Source of the DNA: Cellulosimicrobium cellulans
GTDB lineage: Bacteria > Actinomycetota > Actinomycetes > Actinomycetales > Cellulomonadaceae
Direction of reading: 5' to 3'
Assembly: GCF_024124905.1 (NCBI RefSeq)
Contig: NZ_JAMXST010000004.1
Coordinates: 186,001 to 250,000 of the forward strand
Length of the DNA stretch: 64,000 nt
A program made the translations under genes and the position numbers. Below are positions 7,975 through 16,356 of this stretch, piece after piece. Under the pieces are notes generated by a model. It was not told the DNA's origin, made no database searches, and saw nothing but the letters and a program-made list of their open reading frames with translations. The first letter of the stretch is position 1, and each line of letters starts with the position of its first letter.

Positions 7975-9246
7975 GTGCACAACCCCTTCCGCTTCCGCGC
8001 GCCCCGCCACCGTGACGTCGAGACCGACGCCCCGGACGTCGCCCCCACCGAGACCGCCCAGACGCCCAGCCGTCGCGCCGCCCGCTCCGCGCGGACCCTG
8101 CGCGCGACACGTCGGCGCCGCTGGTCCGTCGTCGGCGCGGCGACCGCCGTCGTGCTCGTCGGCTCGGGCGCCGTCGCCTACGGCGAGGCCAGCAAGACCG
8201 TGACGATCGACGTCGACGGCGAGCTGACGACCGTGAGCACGCTCGCCGGCTCGGTCTCGGGCGCGCTCGACGCCGCCGGCGTCGAGGTCGGCGCGCGCGA
8301 CCAGGTCGCGCCCGACCCCGGGTCGGCCCTCGACGACGGCGACGAGGTCGTGGTGCGCCTCGGCAAGAAGGTCACCGTCCAGACCGACGGTGAGCAGTCC
8401 GACGTCTGGCTCACCGCGCTCGACGCGGACGAGGCGCTGCAGACCCTCGCCGAGCGCGGCGGCGACGTGCGCCTCGTCGCGTCCCGGTCCGGCGAGCGCG
8501 CGTCGCTCGACCTGCGCCTCGACACCGACGGCCCGGTGAACGTCGTCGCCGACGGCACGACGACGGTCGCCCCGGACGGCAGCATCGGCATCCCCGCCAT
8601 CCTCGACCAGCAGGGCATCGAGCTCGGTGAGCTCGACCGCGTGAGCGTGCAGCGCGTCGACGCGCCCGAGCCCGGCGCGCCCACGGTCTCGCTCGTCGTC
8701 CAGCGCGTCGTCGTCGAGCAGCAGCAGACGACGACGCCCGTCCCGCACGGGACCGTCCAGCAGCCCGACGACTCGAAGTACACCGACGAGTCCGCCGTCG
8801 CCCAGGCCGGGGCCGACGGCGTGACCACGACGACGTTCGAGGTCACGCTCGTGGACGGCGTCGAGGAGTCGCGCGAGCAGCTCTCGCAGGAGGTCACGAC
8901 CGCGCCCGTGGACGAGGTCGTCGTCACCGGCACGCAGGAGCGCCCGAAGGACCCGCGCGCGATCGGGCAGGCGATGGCCGCCGCGCGCGGCTGGACCGGT
9001 GCGCAGTGGACGTGCCTGGAGAAGCTCTGGACCAAGGAGTCCAACTGGAACCCGACGGCGGACAACCCGACGTCGAGCGCCTACGGCATCCCGCAGTCCC
9101 TGCCCGGCTCGAAGATGGCGAGCAAGGGCGCCGACTGGGCGACCAACCCCGCGACGCAGATCGCGTGGGGCCTGGACTACATCGCCGGCTCGTACGGCTC
9201 GCCGTGCGGCGCGTGGTCCCACTCGCAGGCGGTCAACTGGTACTGA
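7975..9246 (+). CDS. Cell-wall hydrolase: DUF348 + G5 + lytic-transglycosylase-like C-terminus
   Basis: Secreted or membrane-anchored protein of 423 residues; the GTG start matches the paralogue at 16357 (both begin with NPF after one or two residues). An Arg-rich patch precedes one membrane segment (about 42-62). DUF348 ubiquitin-like modules follow (from KTVTIDVDGELTTVS onward), then a G5 domain (about 235-320) and a C-terminal domain from residue 325. The latter has WTCLEKLWTKESNW and AYGIPQSLPGSKM, the signature of the Apf-C/SLT-like lysozyme fold, with Glu355 the likely catalytic acid. It is therefore RpfB-like in scaffold but not in catalytic domain. Role: muralytic remodelling of peptidoglycan. 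A strong hairpin follows the stop. Confidence 0.85.
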   Translation: MHNPFRFRAPRHRDVETDAPDVAPTETAQTPSRRAARSARTLRATRRRRWSVVGAATAVVLVGSGAVAYGEASKTVTIDVDGELTTVSTLAGSVSGALDAAGVEVGARDQVAPDPGSALDDGDEVVVRLGKKVTVQTDGEQSDVWLTALDADEALQTLAERGGDVRLVASRSGERASLDLRLDTDGPVNVVADGTTTVAPDGSIGIPAILDQQGIELGELDRVSVQRVDAPEPGAPTVSLVVQRVVVEQQQTTTPVPHGTVQQPDDSKYTDESAVAQAGADGVTTTTFEVTLVDGVEESREQLSQEVTTAPVDEVVVTGTQERPKDPRAIGQAMAAARGWTGAQWTCLEKLWTKESNWNPTADNPTSSAYGIPQSLPGSKMASKGADWATNPATQIAWGLDYIAGSYGSPCGAWSHSQAVNWY

Positions 9247-9274
9247 CGGACGTGCCGAGCCGACCCGGCTCCGC

Positions 9275-9306
9275 ACGGGCCCGCGACCCCCAGGTCGCGG
9301 GCCCGT
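9275..9306 (+). terminator. Hairpin terminator
   Basis: Perfect 14-bp stem (9275-9288 with 9293-9306) and a CCCA loop, 28 bases after the stop of the hydrolase. There is no U tract, as is usual for such G+C-rich terminators. Confidence 0.75.
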
Positions 9307-9382
9307 CGTCGTCCCCGGTTCCTCGGCAGGTTCTGCACGTCGCCGCCACCGGGGCGAGCGCCTGGCCCGATACCGTCCGGGC

Positions 9383-10102
9383 GTGGGGCGACGAGGACGG
9401 CGCGCGAGCGACCGGCGGGCGCGCGCGGTGCTCGTGCCCGCGACGGCGCTCCTCCTTCTCGTCGTGTCGGTGGCGGCGATCGGCGGCGTGCTGCTGGGAC
9501 GCGTGCTCGACCGCTCCGTGCCGGCTGTCGAGGACGGGTGGCGCGCGTGGCGCGGGGTGGACGAGGACGACGAGCGGTACGTCGCCGACCTGGTCGCCGA
9601 CGCCGGGACGTGGCCCGGGACCGGCGACGTGACCGGTCCGGACCGGATCGGTCGAGGGTTCCTCGAGCCGACGGTCCGGGTCGCCCTGAGCGTGACCGTC
9701 GACGAGCAGCCGAGCCGTCCCGACCTCGACGCGCTGAGCGAGCGGATCTGCGGGTCGACGCGCGCGGGGGAGGCGCAGGGGTTCGAGGTCTCCGTCCTGC
9801 TGGTGCGCGACGACGCCCTCGTGGACGTCCGTTGCCTCGACCCGGCGGGGGCGCCGCTGGTCGCGGCCGTGCTCGCCGGCGCCTTCGCCACCGCGTCGGG
9901 CGACCTCGACCTCCTCGGGGCGAGCGTCTTCGTCCCCGAGCCGCCGGCCGAGCCACGACCCGACCAGCCCGGAGGAGCGAGCGTCCGGATGACGCTCACG
10001 CCGACGGGCCACGAGGTCGCGGGTCCCGCGGTGCAACGGTGGGTGCTGCTCGCCCGGGAGGTGGGGTTCTCCACGGTCGACGTCCGGGTGGGCGACGCGT
10101 GA
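9383..10102 (+). CDS. Single-pass membrane protein of unknown function
   Basis: 239 residues; I do not recognise the family. An Arg-rich start is followed by one hydrophobic helix (about residues 16-38, [20 protein letters not shown]), so the rest is probably outside the cell with the N-terminus inside. The external part is acidic, with two alpha/beta-like stretches ([19 protein letters not shown], and [18 protein letters not shown]) and Pro-rich [13 protein letters not shown]. The GTG start is chosen because TACCGT at 9371-9376 sits 6 bases before it, the pattern of a leaderless mRNA. It lies between a wall hydrolase and metG but is transcribed on its own. Confidence 0.6.
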   Translation: MGRRGRRASDRRARAVLVPATALLLLVVSVAAIGGVLLGRVLDRSVPAVEDGWRAWRGVDEDDERYVADLVADAGTWPGTGDVTGPDRIGRGFLEPTVRVALSVTVDEQPSRPDLDALSERICGSTRAGEAQGFEVSVLLVRDDALVDVRCLDPAGAPLVAAVLAGAFATASGDLDLLGASVFVPEPPAEPRPDQPGGASVRMTLTPTGHEVAGPAVQRWVLLAREVGFSTVDVRVGDA

Positions 10103-10164
10103 CCTCGCGCCGACCACGCGTGGTCACGACCCGGACCGCGCCGCGACCGGACGTCCGTCCCGAC

Positions 10165-10170
10165 TAGGAT
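10165..10170 (+). promoter_or_regulatory. -10 hexamer of a leaderless metG transcript
   Basis: TAGGAT ends 8 bases before the metG ATG, leaving no room for a ribosome binding site. This spacing fits transcription beginning at the start codon. Confidence 0.65.
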
Positions 10171-10178
10171 CGGGCACC

Positions 10179-11972
10179 ATGACCCACATCCTCTCGGCCG
10201 TGGCGTGGCCGTATGCCAACGGGCCGCGCCACATCGGCCACGTCGCAGGTTTCGGTGTCCCGTCGGACGTCTTCAGCCGGCACATGCGCATGGCGGGTCA
10301 CGACGTCCTCATGGTCTCGGGCACCGACGAGCACGGCACGCCGATCCTCGTGCAGGCGGACAAGGAGGGCGTGAGCCCGCAGGAGCTCGCGGACCGGTAC
10401 AACCGCGTCATCGTCGAGGACCTGCACCAGCTCGGGCTGTCGTACGACCTCTTCACGCGCACCACGACGCGCAACCACTACGCCGTCGTGCAGGAGATGT
10501 TCCGCACGGTCCACAAGAACGGGTACATGGTCGAGCAGACGACCCTGGGCGCGATCTCGCCGTCCACGGGCCGTACGCTGCCCGACCGCTACATCGAGGG
10601 CACGTGCCCCATCTGCGGCTACGACGGCGCGCGCGGCGACCAGTGCGACAACTGCGGCAACCAGCTCGACGCGATCGACCTCATCAACCCGCACAGCCGC
10701 ATCAACGGCGAGACGCCCAAGTTCGTCGAGTCGAACCACTTCTTCCTGGACCTGCCCGCGTTCGTCGACGCGCTGGGGGACTGGCTGCGCACGCGCACCG
10801 CGTGGCGCCCGAACGTCCTGAAGTTCTCGCTCAACCTGCTCGACGACGTGCGCCCGCGCGCCATGACGCGCGACATCGACTGGGGCATCCCGGTCCCGCT
10901 GCCCGGGTGGGAGGAGAACTCGAGCAAGCGCCTGTACGTGTGGTTCGACGCGGTGATCGGGTACCTCTCGGCATCGATCGAGTGGGCGCGGCGCAGCGGC
11001 GACCCGGACGCGTGGCGCGCGTTCTGGAACGACCCCGAGGCGCGGTCGTACTACTTCATGGGCAAGGACAACATCACGTTCCACTCCCAGATCTGGCCGG
11101 CCGAGCTGCTCGGCTACGACGGCCGGGGGAGCAAGGGCGGGGCGCCGGGCCCGTACGGGAACCTCCAGCTCCCGACGGAGGTCGTGTCGAGCGAGTTCCT
11201 CAACGTCGAGGGCCAGAAGTTCTCCTCCTCGCGCGGCGTCGTCATCTACGTGCGCGACATGCTCGCCCGCTACCAGCCGGACGCGTTCCGGTACTACGTG
11301 GCGTCGGCCGGTCCGGAGACGCAGGACGTCGACTTCACGTGGGCGGACTTCCAGCGCCGCACGAACGACGAGCTCGTGGCCGGCTGGGGCAACCTCGTCA
11401 ACCGCACGGCGAACCTCGTGCACAAGAACTTCGGCGCGATCCCGGAGCCGGGGCAGCGCCAGCCGATCGACGAGGGCGTCCTCGCGACGACGACGACCGC
11501 GTTCGGCCGCGTGGGCGAGCTCATCGCGACGCACCGCCAGCGCGCCGCCGTCGCCGAGGCCATGAAGACGGTCGGCGAGGTGAACAAGTACGTGTCGGAC
11601 ACCGAGCCGTGGAAGCTCAAGACCGACCCGGACCGGCTCGCGACCGTGCTGCACACCGTGACCCAGGCCGTGAGCGACCTCAACACGATCCTGTCGCCGT
11701 TCCTGCCCCACTCGGCGCAGCAGGTGCACGAGGCGTTCGGCGGCACGGGCACGTTCGCCGCCCAGCCGCGCATCGACGAGGTGACCGACCTCGACGACGA
11801 CTCGCGCCACTACCCGGTCATCACGGGCGACTACCGCGCCGAGGGCCTGGCGACGTGGGAGCCGAAGGCCGTCGTGCCGGGCACGCCGGTCGGCAAGCCG
11901 ACGCCGGTGTTCACCAAGCTCGACGACTCGATCGTCGAGGAGGAGCTCGACCGCCTGCGCGAGACCGCCTGA
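10179..11972 (+). CDS. metG: Methionyl-tRNA synthetase
   Basis: Class I aminoacyl-tRNA synthetase of 597 residues that charges initiator and elongator tRNA-Met. The HIGH-type motif is [11 protein letters not shown] (about residues 11-21). A zinc knuckle reads [20 protein letters not shown]. The KMSKS loop is the KFSSSRGV variant, which is usual in actinobacterial MetG1. The anticodon-binding helical domain follows (from [16 protein letters not shown]). There is no C-terminal Arc1p-like extension. The gene is followed after 2 bases by tatD, and the order metG-tatD-rpf-rsmA-ispE is the conserved actinobacterial neighbourhood. Confidence 0.95.
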   Translation: MTHILSAVAWPYANGPRHIGHVAGFGVPSDVFSRHMRMAGHDVLMVSGTDEHGTPILVQADKEGVSPQELADRYNRVIVEDLHQLGLSYDLFTRTTTRNHYAVVQEMFRTVHKNGYMVEQTTLGAISPSTGRTLPDRYIEGTCPICGYDGARGDQCDNCGNQLDAIDLINPHSRINGETPKFVESNHFFLDLPAFVDALGDWLRTRTAWRPNVLKFSLNLLDDVRPRAMTRDIDWGIPVPLPGWEENSSKRLYVWFDAVIGYLSASIEWARRSGDPDAWRAFWNDPEARSYYFMGKDNITFHSQIWPAELLGYDGRGSKGGAPGPYGNLQLPTEVVSSEFLNVEGQKFSSSRGVVIYVRDMLARYQPDAFRYYVASAGPETQDVDFTWADFQRRTNDELVAGWGNLVNRTANLVHKNFGAIPEPGQRQPIDEGVLATTTTAFGRVGELIATHRQRAAVAEAMKTVGEVNKYVSDTEPWKLKTDPDRLATVLHTVTQAVSDLNTILSPFLPHSAQQVHEAFGGTGTFAAQPRIDEVTDLDDDSRHYPVITGDYRAEGLATWEPKAVVPGTPVGKPTPVFTKLDDSIVEEELDRLRETA

Positions 11973-11974
11973 CG

Positions 11975-13036
11975 GTGGCCAAGCAGCGCGAGCGCGGGTG
12001 GCCGCCGGACCCGGAGCCGCTTCCGGTCCCGGTGGTGGACAACCACACCCACCTCGACTCGATCCCTCACGTCCTCCCCGATCCCCGGGGCCCCCGCGAG
12101 TCCCCGCAGCGGAGCGAGGACGACTCGTGGGGGTGGGGCGACGTCCCCGCCCCGACCGTCACGGACCACCTGGCCCGGGCGGCGGCCGCGGGGGTGGACC
12201 GCGTGGTGCAGGTCGGCTGCGACCTACCGTCGGCCCGCTGGACCGACGCCCTGCTGCGCGGCGACCAGACGGTCTGGGGGGTCGAGCAGGCGGATCCGGC
12301 GCGTCCCGGCGCCGGGACGAGCCACGATCACCTGGTCGGCCGTGGGGGGACGGGGGTGGGGCGGGTGCTCGGGGCCGTGGCCATCCATCCGAACGAGGCC
12401 GTGCTGCACGGTGGGGTGCGGGAGGTCGGGCCGGACGGGCTCGCGCCCGACCCGCGGCCGCACCACGACGTCCCGCTCGACGACGCCGTCGCCGAGATCG
12501 CGGCGATCGCGCGCGCGAACGACCGCGTGCGGGCGATCGGCGAGACGGGGATGGACCTGTTCCGTACCGGACCGCAGGGCGAGGCTGTACAGCGGGAGGC
12601 GTTCCGGGCGCACGTCGCGCTCGCGAAGGAGCTCGGCCTCGCGCTCCAGATCCACGACCGCGACGCCCACGCGCAGGTGCTCGACGTCCTCGCGCGCGAC
12701 GGCGCGCCGGAGCGGACGGTCTTCCACTGCTACTCGGGCGACGCGGCCATGGCCCGGTTCTGCGCGGAGCAGGGCTGGTACCTGTCCTTCGCGGGCCCGG
12801 TGACGTTCCGCGCGAACGACGAGCTGCGGGCCGCCCTGCGGGAGGTGCCGCTCGGGCAGGTCCTCGTCGAGACGGACGCGCCCTACCTCACGCCGCACCC
12901 GTACCGGGGCCGTCCCAACGCCCCGTACGTGCTGCCGACGACGGTCCGTACCGTCGCCGAGGTGGTGGGGCTCCCGCTCGCGGACGTCTGCGCGCGGCTC
13001 GCCGCGACGTCGGTCGCGGTCTACGGGCCCTGGTGA
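11975..13036 (+). CDS. tatD: TatD-family metal-dependent hydrolase (deoxyribonuclease)
   Basis: TIM-barrel amidohydrolase-superfamily protein of 353 residues. Metal ligands are visible as VVDNHTHLDS near residue 20, GETGMDLFR, LQIHDRD, FHCYSGD and LVETDAPYLTPHPYRG, the standard TatD series. It is longer than E. coli TatD (about 260) because of inserts near residues 32-55 and 95-130, which are Gly/Pro-rich. The likely role is a cytoplasmic 3'-5' exonuclease in DNA repair or turnover. The start GTG is 2 bases after the metG stop, so the genes are probably co-transcribed. Confidence 0.88.
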   Translation: MAKQRERGWPPDPEPLPVPVVDNHTHLDSIPHVLPDPRGPRESPQRSEDDSWGWGDVPAPTVTDHLARAAAAGVDRVVQVGCDLPSARWTDALLRGDQTVWGVEQADPARPGAGTSHDHLVGRGGTGVGRVLGAVAIHPNEAVLHGGVREVGPDGLAPDPRPHHDVPLDDAVAEIAAIARANDRVRAIGETGMDLFRTGPQGEAVQREAFRAHVALAKELGLALQIHDRDAHAQVLDVLARDGAPERTVFHCYSGDAAMARFCAEQGWYLSFAGPVTFRANDELRAALREVPLGQVLVETDAPYLTPHPYRGRPNAPYVLPTTVRTVAEVVGLPLADVCARLAATSVAVYGPW

Positions 13037-13110
13037 GGCGGGCACGACGGAGGGGGACCCGTCGCCGCGCGGCACCGCCCGTTCCGGGGCGAACCGGAGG
13101 TTTCGTCCTG

Positions 13111-13130
13111 GGTCACGTTTCGGCTACGGT
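13111..13130 (+). promoter_or_regulatory. Direct-repeat box with -10, shared by wall hydrolase genes (copy 2)
   Basis: GGTCACG (13111-13117) and GGCTACG (13122-13128) repeat at 11-base spacing, and TACGGT (13125-13130) is the presumed -10. The pattern matches the boxes at 7745 and 16076. Here the leader to the hydrolase start is only about 90 bases. Confidence 0.55.
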
Positions 13131-13222
13131 CAGGTCCGTGCGTCGCGCGCCGTGCGCCGACGACGTGCCCCACCTCGCTCTCGGCGCTCGCCGAGGGCCG
13201 CTCCCCAGAAGGGACCGCGCGC

Positions 13223-14389
13223 GTGCTCGCACCTGACGGAACCGGTCGCCGGCGCCTGCAGCGGCTGGCGGCCCGGGGCGTCGTCGTCGCGAGCCTGGTG
13301 GTCGTCACCGGTGCGTTCGCCTCGCTCCAGAAGAGCGTCACGCTCGACGTGGACGGCGAGCTGTACGACGTCTCCGCGTACGGGCGGACGGTCGCCGAGG
13401 TGCTCGACTACCAGGACGTCACGGTCGGCGCCGAGGACCTCGTCGAGCCGGGCCTGACGGACTCCGCGCACGACGGCGGCACGATCGTCGTCCGGACGAG
13501 CCACGACGTGACGATCGAGATCGACGGCCAGGTCCAGACGATCTCCACGACGGCGCGCACCGTCGGGGAGCTCCTCACGTACCTCGGGCCGCGCGCCGAG
13601 GGCGCCGTCACCGAGGTCTCGCGCACCCACGCGCTCGGTCGCGACCCGATCCGGGTCTCCACGCTCAAGACCGTCCACGTCGCCGTCGACGGCGCGGTCA
13701 TGCCCATCACGACGGCGGAGCCCACGGTGCGCGGCGTCCTCGCGACGGCGGGCATCGTGCTGGCCGAGGGCGACAGCACGTCCGCGCCGCTCGACGCGGC
13801 CGCGGTCGACGGCATGCTCGTCCTCGTGAGCCGCGCCGCAGCGTCGGCCACGACCGTCACCGAGGTGCTGCCCTTCACCACGGAGGAGGTCGAGGACCCG
13901 AACCTGCCGAAGGGGCACCGGGTCGTCGTCCAGTCCGGCCGCGTGGGCGAGGCGACCACGACGTACGCCGTCCAGACCCTCGGCGGTGCCGAGGTGTCGC
14001 GCACGGTCCTCACGCGCACGGTCACGACGGAGCCGCGCAACGAGATCATCAAGGTCGGGACGATGGACGTCTCGGTCTCGGTGGACCCCGGCTCGGCGCG
14101 GGCGATCGGCCGCTCGCTCGCGGCCCAGCGCGGGTGGGGCGACGACGAGTTCACGTGCCTCGACAAGCTGTGGACCAAGGAGAGCAACTGGCGGGTCGAC
14201 GCCGACAACCCGAGCTCGAGCGCGTACGGGATCCCGCAGGCGCTGCCCGGGTCCAAGATGTCGAGCGCGGGCGCCGACTGGCGGACCAACCCGGCGACGC
14301 AGATCACGTGGGGCCTCGGCTACATCGAGGGCCGCTACGGCACGCCGTGCGCGGCCTGGTCGCACTCGGTGGCCAAGGGCTGGTACTGA
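13223..14389 (+). CDS. Cell-wall hydrolase: three DUF348 + G5 + lytic-transglycosylase-like C-terminus
   Basis: 388-residue exported protein; GTG start with AGAAGGGA 7 bases upstream. A hydrophobic helix at about 19-38 anchors or exports it. Three DUF348-like modules follow (SVTLDVDGELYDVSAYGRTV, DVTIEIDGQVQTISTTARTV and TVHVAVDGAVMPITTAEPTV), then a G5 domain (about 198-280) and an Apf-C/SLT-like catalytic domain from about residue 287 (FTCLDKLWTKESNW, AYGIPQALPGSKM; Glu320 the likely acid). The classical rpfB position after tatD is thus filled by this variant, and the true Rpf-domain gene is displaced 2 kb downstream. It shares its C-terminus closely with the protein at 7975. Confidence 0.85.
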   Translation: MLAPDGTGRRRLQRLAARGVVVASLVVVTGAFASLQKSVTLDVDGELYDVSAYGRTVAEVLDYQDVTVGAEDLVEPGLTDSAHDGGTIVVRTSHDVTIEIDGQVQTISTTARTVGELLTYLGPRAEGAVTEVSRTHALGRDPIRVSTLKTVHVAVDGAVMPITTAEPTVRGVLATAGIVLAEGDSTSAPLDAAAVDGMLVLVSRAAASATTVTEVLPFTTEEVEDPNLPKGHRVVVQSGRVGEATTTYAVQTLGGAEVSRTVLTRTVTTEPRNEIIKVGTMDVSVSVDPGSARAIGRSLAAQRGWGDDEFTCLDKLWTKESNWRVDADNPSSSAYGIPQALPGSKMSSAGADWRTNPATQITWGLGYIEGRYGTPCAAWSHSVAKGWY

Positions 14390-14427
14390 GGCCCGTCGCG
14401 GCGCCGGTGCGGTGCCGGCGCCGGTAA

Positions 14428-14449
14428 GGCGCCCGCGGTCCGCGGCGCC
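14428..14449. terminator. Bidirectional hairpin between convergent genes
   Basis: GGCGCC(C)GCGG pairs with CCGCGGCGCC across a short loop, lying between the stop of the hydrolase at 14389 and the stop of the VOC gene at 14454. Confidence 0.5.
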
Positions 14450-14453
14450 CGGG

Positions 14454-14852
14454 CTAGCGCTCGAGCATCTCGAGGTAGTGCGGGTTCTGCATGATCCCCA
14501 GCACGTTGCCGAACGGGTCGACCACCGACGCCGTCACGAAGCCGGTGCCCTCGCCGCGCTCGACGACCCCCTCGTACTCGGTCGCGCCGAGCGCGAGGAG
14601 CCGGGCGAACGCGTCGCGCACGTCGTCGACGTGCCAGTTCACGATCGCGCCCCCGGGGGTCTCCGGCTGGGGCCGCGGGGACCAGGACCGAGCGATGATG
14701 CCGAGCTCGTCCTGGCGGTCGCCGATGCGGAACTCCACGTACCCGCCGGGCACGACGTAGTACGGGTCCGTCCCCAGGACCTCCGAGTACCACGCGGACG
14801 CGGCCTCCAGGTCGTCGGCCCACAGGTTCAGCGTCGCCATCCCACGCAGCAT
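14454..14852 (-). CDS. VOC (glyoxalase/bleomycin-resistance fold) protein
   Basis: 132 residues, one vicinal-oxygen-chelate domain made of two beta-alpha-beta-beta-beta halves: LNLWADDLEAASAWYSEVLG, VEFRIGDRQDELGI, VNWHVDDVRDAFARLLALGA and SVVDPFGNVLGIMQNPHY. The start ATG has GGGAG 8 bases upstream; a longer reading frame upstream is unlikely to be used. Substrate is unknown: members include isomerases, dioxygenases and drug-binding proteins. It is divergent from the WYL regulator, with a perfect palindrome between them, so the regulator probably controls it. Confidence 0.8.
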   Translation of the reverse strand: MLRGMATLNLWADDLEAASAWYSEVLGTDPYYVVPGGYVEFRIGDRQDELGIIARSWSPRPQPETPGGAIVNWHVDDVRDAFARLLALGATEYEGVVERGEGTGFVTASVVDPFGNVLGIMQNPHYLEMLER

Positions 14853-14940
14853 GCTCGTCTCCCTCGTCGTCGTCCCCGGGATCCGTCCCGGGGACCGCGG
14901 TCGTCGACCCAGCGGGACCGACACCACGACAGTAGGACCC

Positions 14941-14965
14941 CATGCGGAACGTGCGGTTCCGCATG
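14941..14965. promoter_or_regulatory. Perfect 10-bp inverted repeat, likely operator of the WYL regulator
   Basis: CATGCGGAAC and GTTCCGCATG are exact reverse complements separated by GTGCG. It sits between the divergent VOC and WYL genes, overlapping the point where the regulator's transcript should begin. Confidence 0.7.
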
Positions 14966-14983
14966 GTGCGAGAGGATGGATCC

Positions 14984-15994
14984 GTGCTCGACACCTCGGT
15001 ACGACTCCTGCGCCTGCTCGCGCTCCTCCCGACGCGCCCGACGTGGTCGGGGCCCGAGCTGGCGGAGCGGCTCGGCGTCACGACCCGCACGGTCCGCAAC
15101 GACGTGGAGCGGCTGCGGCTCCTCGGGTACGAGGTGCGGTCGGCGCCGGGGACGGCGGGCGGCTACCGGCTCGGGTCCGGGACCGCGCTGCCCCCGCTCC
15201 TGCTCGACGACGAGGAGGCCGCGGTCGTGGCGGTGTCGCTGCGAGCCGCTGCGACGGGGTCGATCACGGGGGTCGAGGACGCCGCGCGGCGCGCGCTCGT
15301 CAAGCTCGACACGGTGCTGCCCGCGCGGCTGCGCGCCCGGGCCGACGCGCTGCGCGCCGCGGTCGCGAGCGCGCCGGTGGGCGGGCCGGCGGTCGACGCC
15401 CGCGTGCTCGCCGACATCGCGGCGGCCGTCGCCGCCCGCACGGGCCTCCGGATCGAGTACCGGGCCCACGACGGGACGACGACGTCCCGGGCGGTCGAGC
15501 CGTACCGGCTCGTGCACGTCGGGCGGCGGTGGTACCTCCTGGCGTTCGACCTGGGCCGCGACGACTGGCGCACCTTCCGCGTCGACCGGCTGCGCCTGCG
15601 CTCGCCCGGCGGGCCTCGCTTCACGTCCCGCCCCGTGCCGGGCGGCGACGCGGTCGCCCACGTCGTCCGCGGCGTCGGCTCGGTGGCGTGGGCGCACCCC
15701 GCGCGCGTGCGCCTGCACGCGCCGGCGAGCACGGTGGCCGACCGGATGGAGCCGGGCGCCGGCGTGCTCGTCGACGACGGGCCGGACGCGTGCGTGCTCG
15801 AGACCGGGGGCACGTCGCTCGCCCGGCTCGCCGGGTTCCTGCTGGGCCTCGACGTCGACCTGACGGTGCTCGACCCGCCCGAGCTGGCGGCGACGCTGGC
15901 TCGGGTCGGGGAGCGGGCCGCGCGATCAGGGCGTGCGACGTCGGGCGCGGTGGACGACGTCCTCGCGCGTGGCGGCGTCGGTGACGCCGGGTGA
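14984..15994 (+). CDS. WYL-domain transcriptional regulator (YafY/DeoR-like HTH)
   Basis: 336 residues. The N-terminal winged helix (residues 1-55: SVRLLRLLALLPTRPTWSG, then LAERLGVTTRTVRNDVERLR) precedes a WYL domain (about 140-215, EYRAHDG, then VEPYRLVHVGRRWYLLAFDL) and a C-terminal WCX-like extension. The WYL domain binds nucleic acids or small ligands and regulates the HTH in many one-component regulators. I chose GTG 14984 rather than the ATG at 14942 because the latter would place the palindrome at 14941-14965 inside the gene, and because proteins of this family start right before LDTSxRLLRLL. It probably represses itself and the divergent VOC gene. Confidence 0.8.
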   Translation: MLDTSVRLLRLLALLPTRPTWSGPELAERLGVTTRTVRNDVERLRLLGYEVRSAPGTAGGYRLGSGTALPPLLLDDEEAAVVAVSLRAAATGSITGVEDAARRALVKLDTVLPARLRARADALRAAVASAPVGGPAVDARVLADIAAAVAARTGLRIEYRAHDGTTTSRAVEPYRLVHVGRRWYLLAFDLGRDDWRTFRVDRLRLRSPGGPRFTSRPVPGGDAVAHVVRGVGSVAWAHPARVRLHAPASTVADRMEPGAGVLVDDGPDACVLETGGTSLARLAGFLLGLDVDLTVLDPPELAATLARVGERAARSGRATSGAVDDVLARGGVGDAG

Positions 15995-16075
15995 GAAGCG
16001 CGTGGAGGTGGCCATGACATACATGATGAAAACCGGACAGAACCTCCCAGTCTAGCGGCGCAGGGGTTGGACTTG

Positions 16076-16095
16076 GATAACGGATCGGTTACGGT
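16076..16095 (+). promoter_or_regulatory. Direct-repeat box with -10, shared by wall hydrolase genes (copy 3)
   Basis: GATAACG (16076-16082) and GGTTACG (16087-16093) recur 11 bases apart, overlapping TACGGT (16090-16095). It differs from copy 1 at only one base within the 21 bases of the box. Confidence 0.6.
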
Positions 16096-16356
16096 CGAAC
16101 GTCGCTCGCGTGCGAACGGCATGCCCCACGGTCCGTCCGGACCGCGGGAGACGTGCCCGGACCTCGCGGGCGGTGCGCCGTCGTCGGGCCCTGGGGAAGG
16201 GGCGCCGGGGTTGGCGCCGGCAGCCGGATCGGCCGCTCGAGACCCGCGGACGCACGTGTGCGCCCGCCGCGGAGGACGCACGTCCCCCGCGGGCCGCGGG
16301 TGGCGCGCACGCGCCGTCGAGCCGCCGTGCCCGGGACCCCCGACGACTGGACCCGA
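16096..16356 (+). promoter_or_regulatory. Long structured 5' leader of rpfB
   Basis: About 260 untranslated bases. GCCGGATCGGC at 16223-16233 and the block 16302-16356 are also present in the leader at 7765-7974, although the coding sequences downstream have diverged more. Several G+C-rich stems can form, and no Shine-Dalgarno is evident before the GTG. This suggests post-transcriptional control common to the two genes. Upstream, 15995-16075 holds only a comparatively A+T-rich stretch with no gene. Confidence 0.5.

Noticed and set aside
5248-10074. A minus-strand open frame of 1608 codons through the sugar dehydrogenase and hydrolase genes
   Set aside because: Only its last 269 codons (the SDR) look like protein. 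The rest is low-complexity Arg/Pro/Gly/Ala text opposite well-supported genes, as expected from codon bias at high G+C.
13037-13137. A frame running from the tatD region through 13236 on the plus strand
   Set aside because: Upstream of 13138 it is out of frame with tatD and composed of Arg/Gly/Pro shadows. Only the part after 13138 is considered, as a possible leader peptide.
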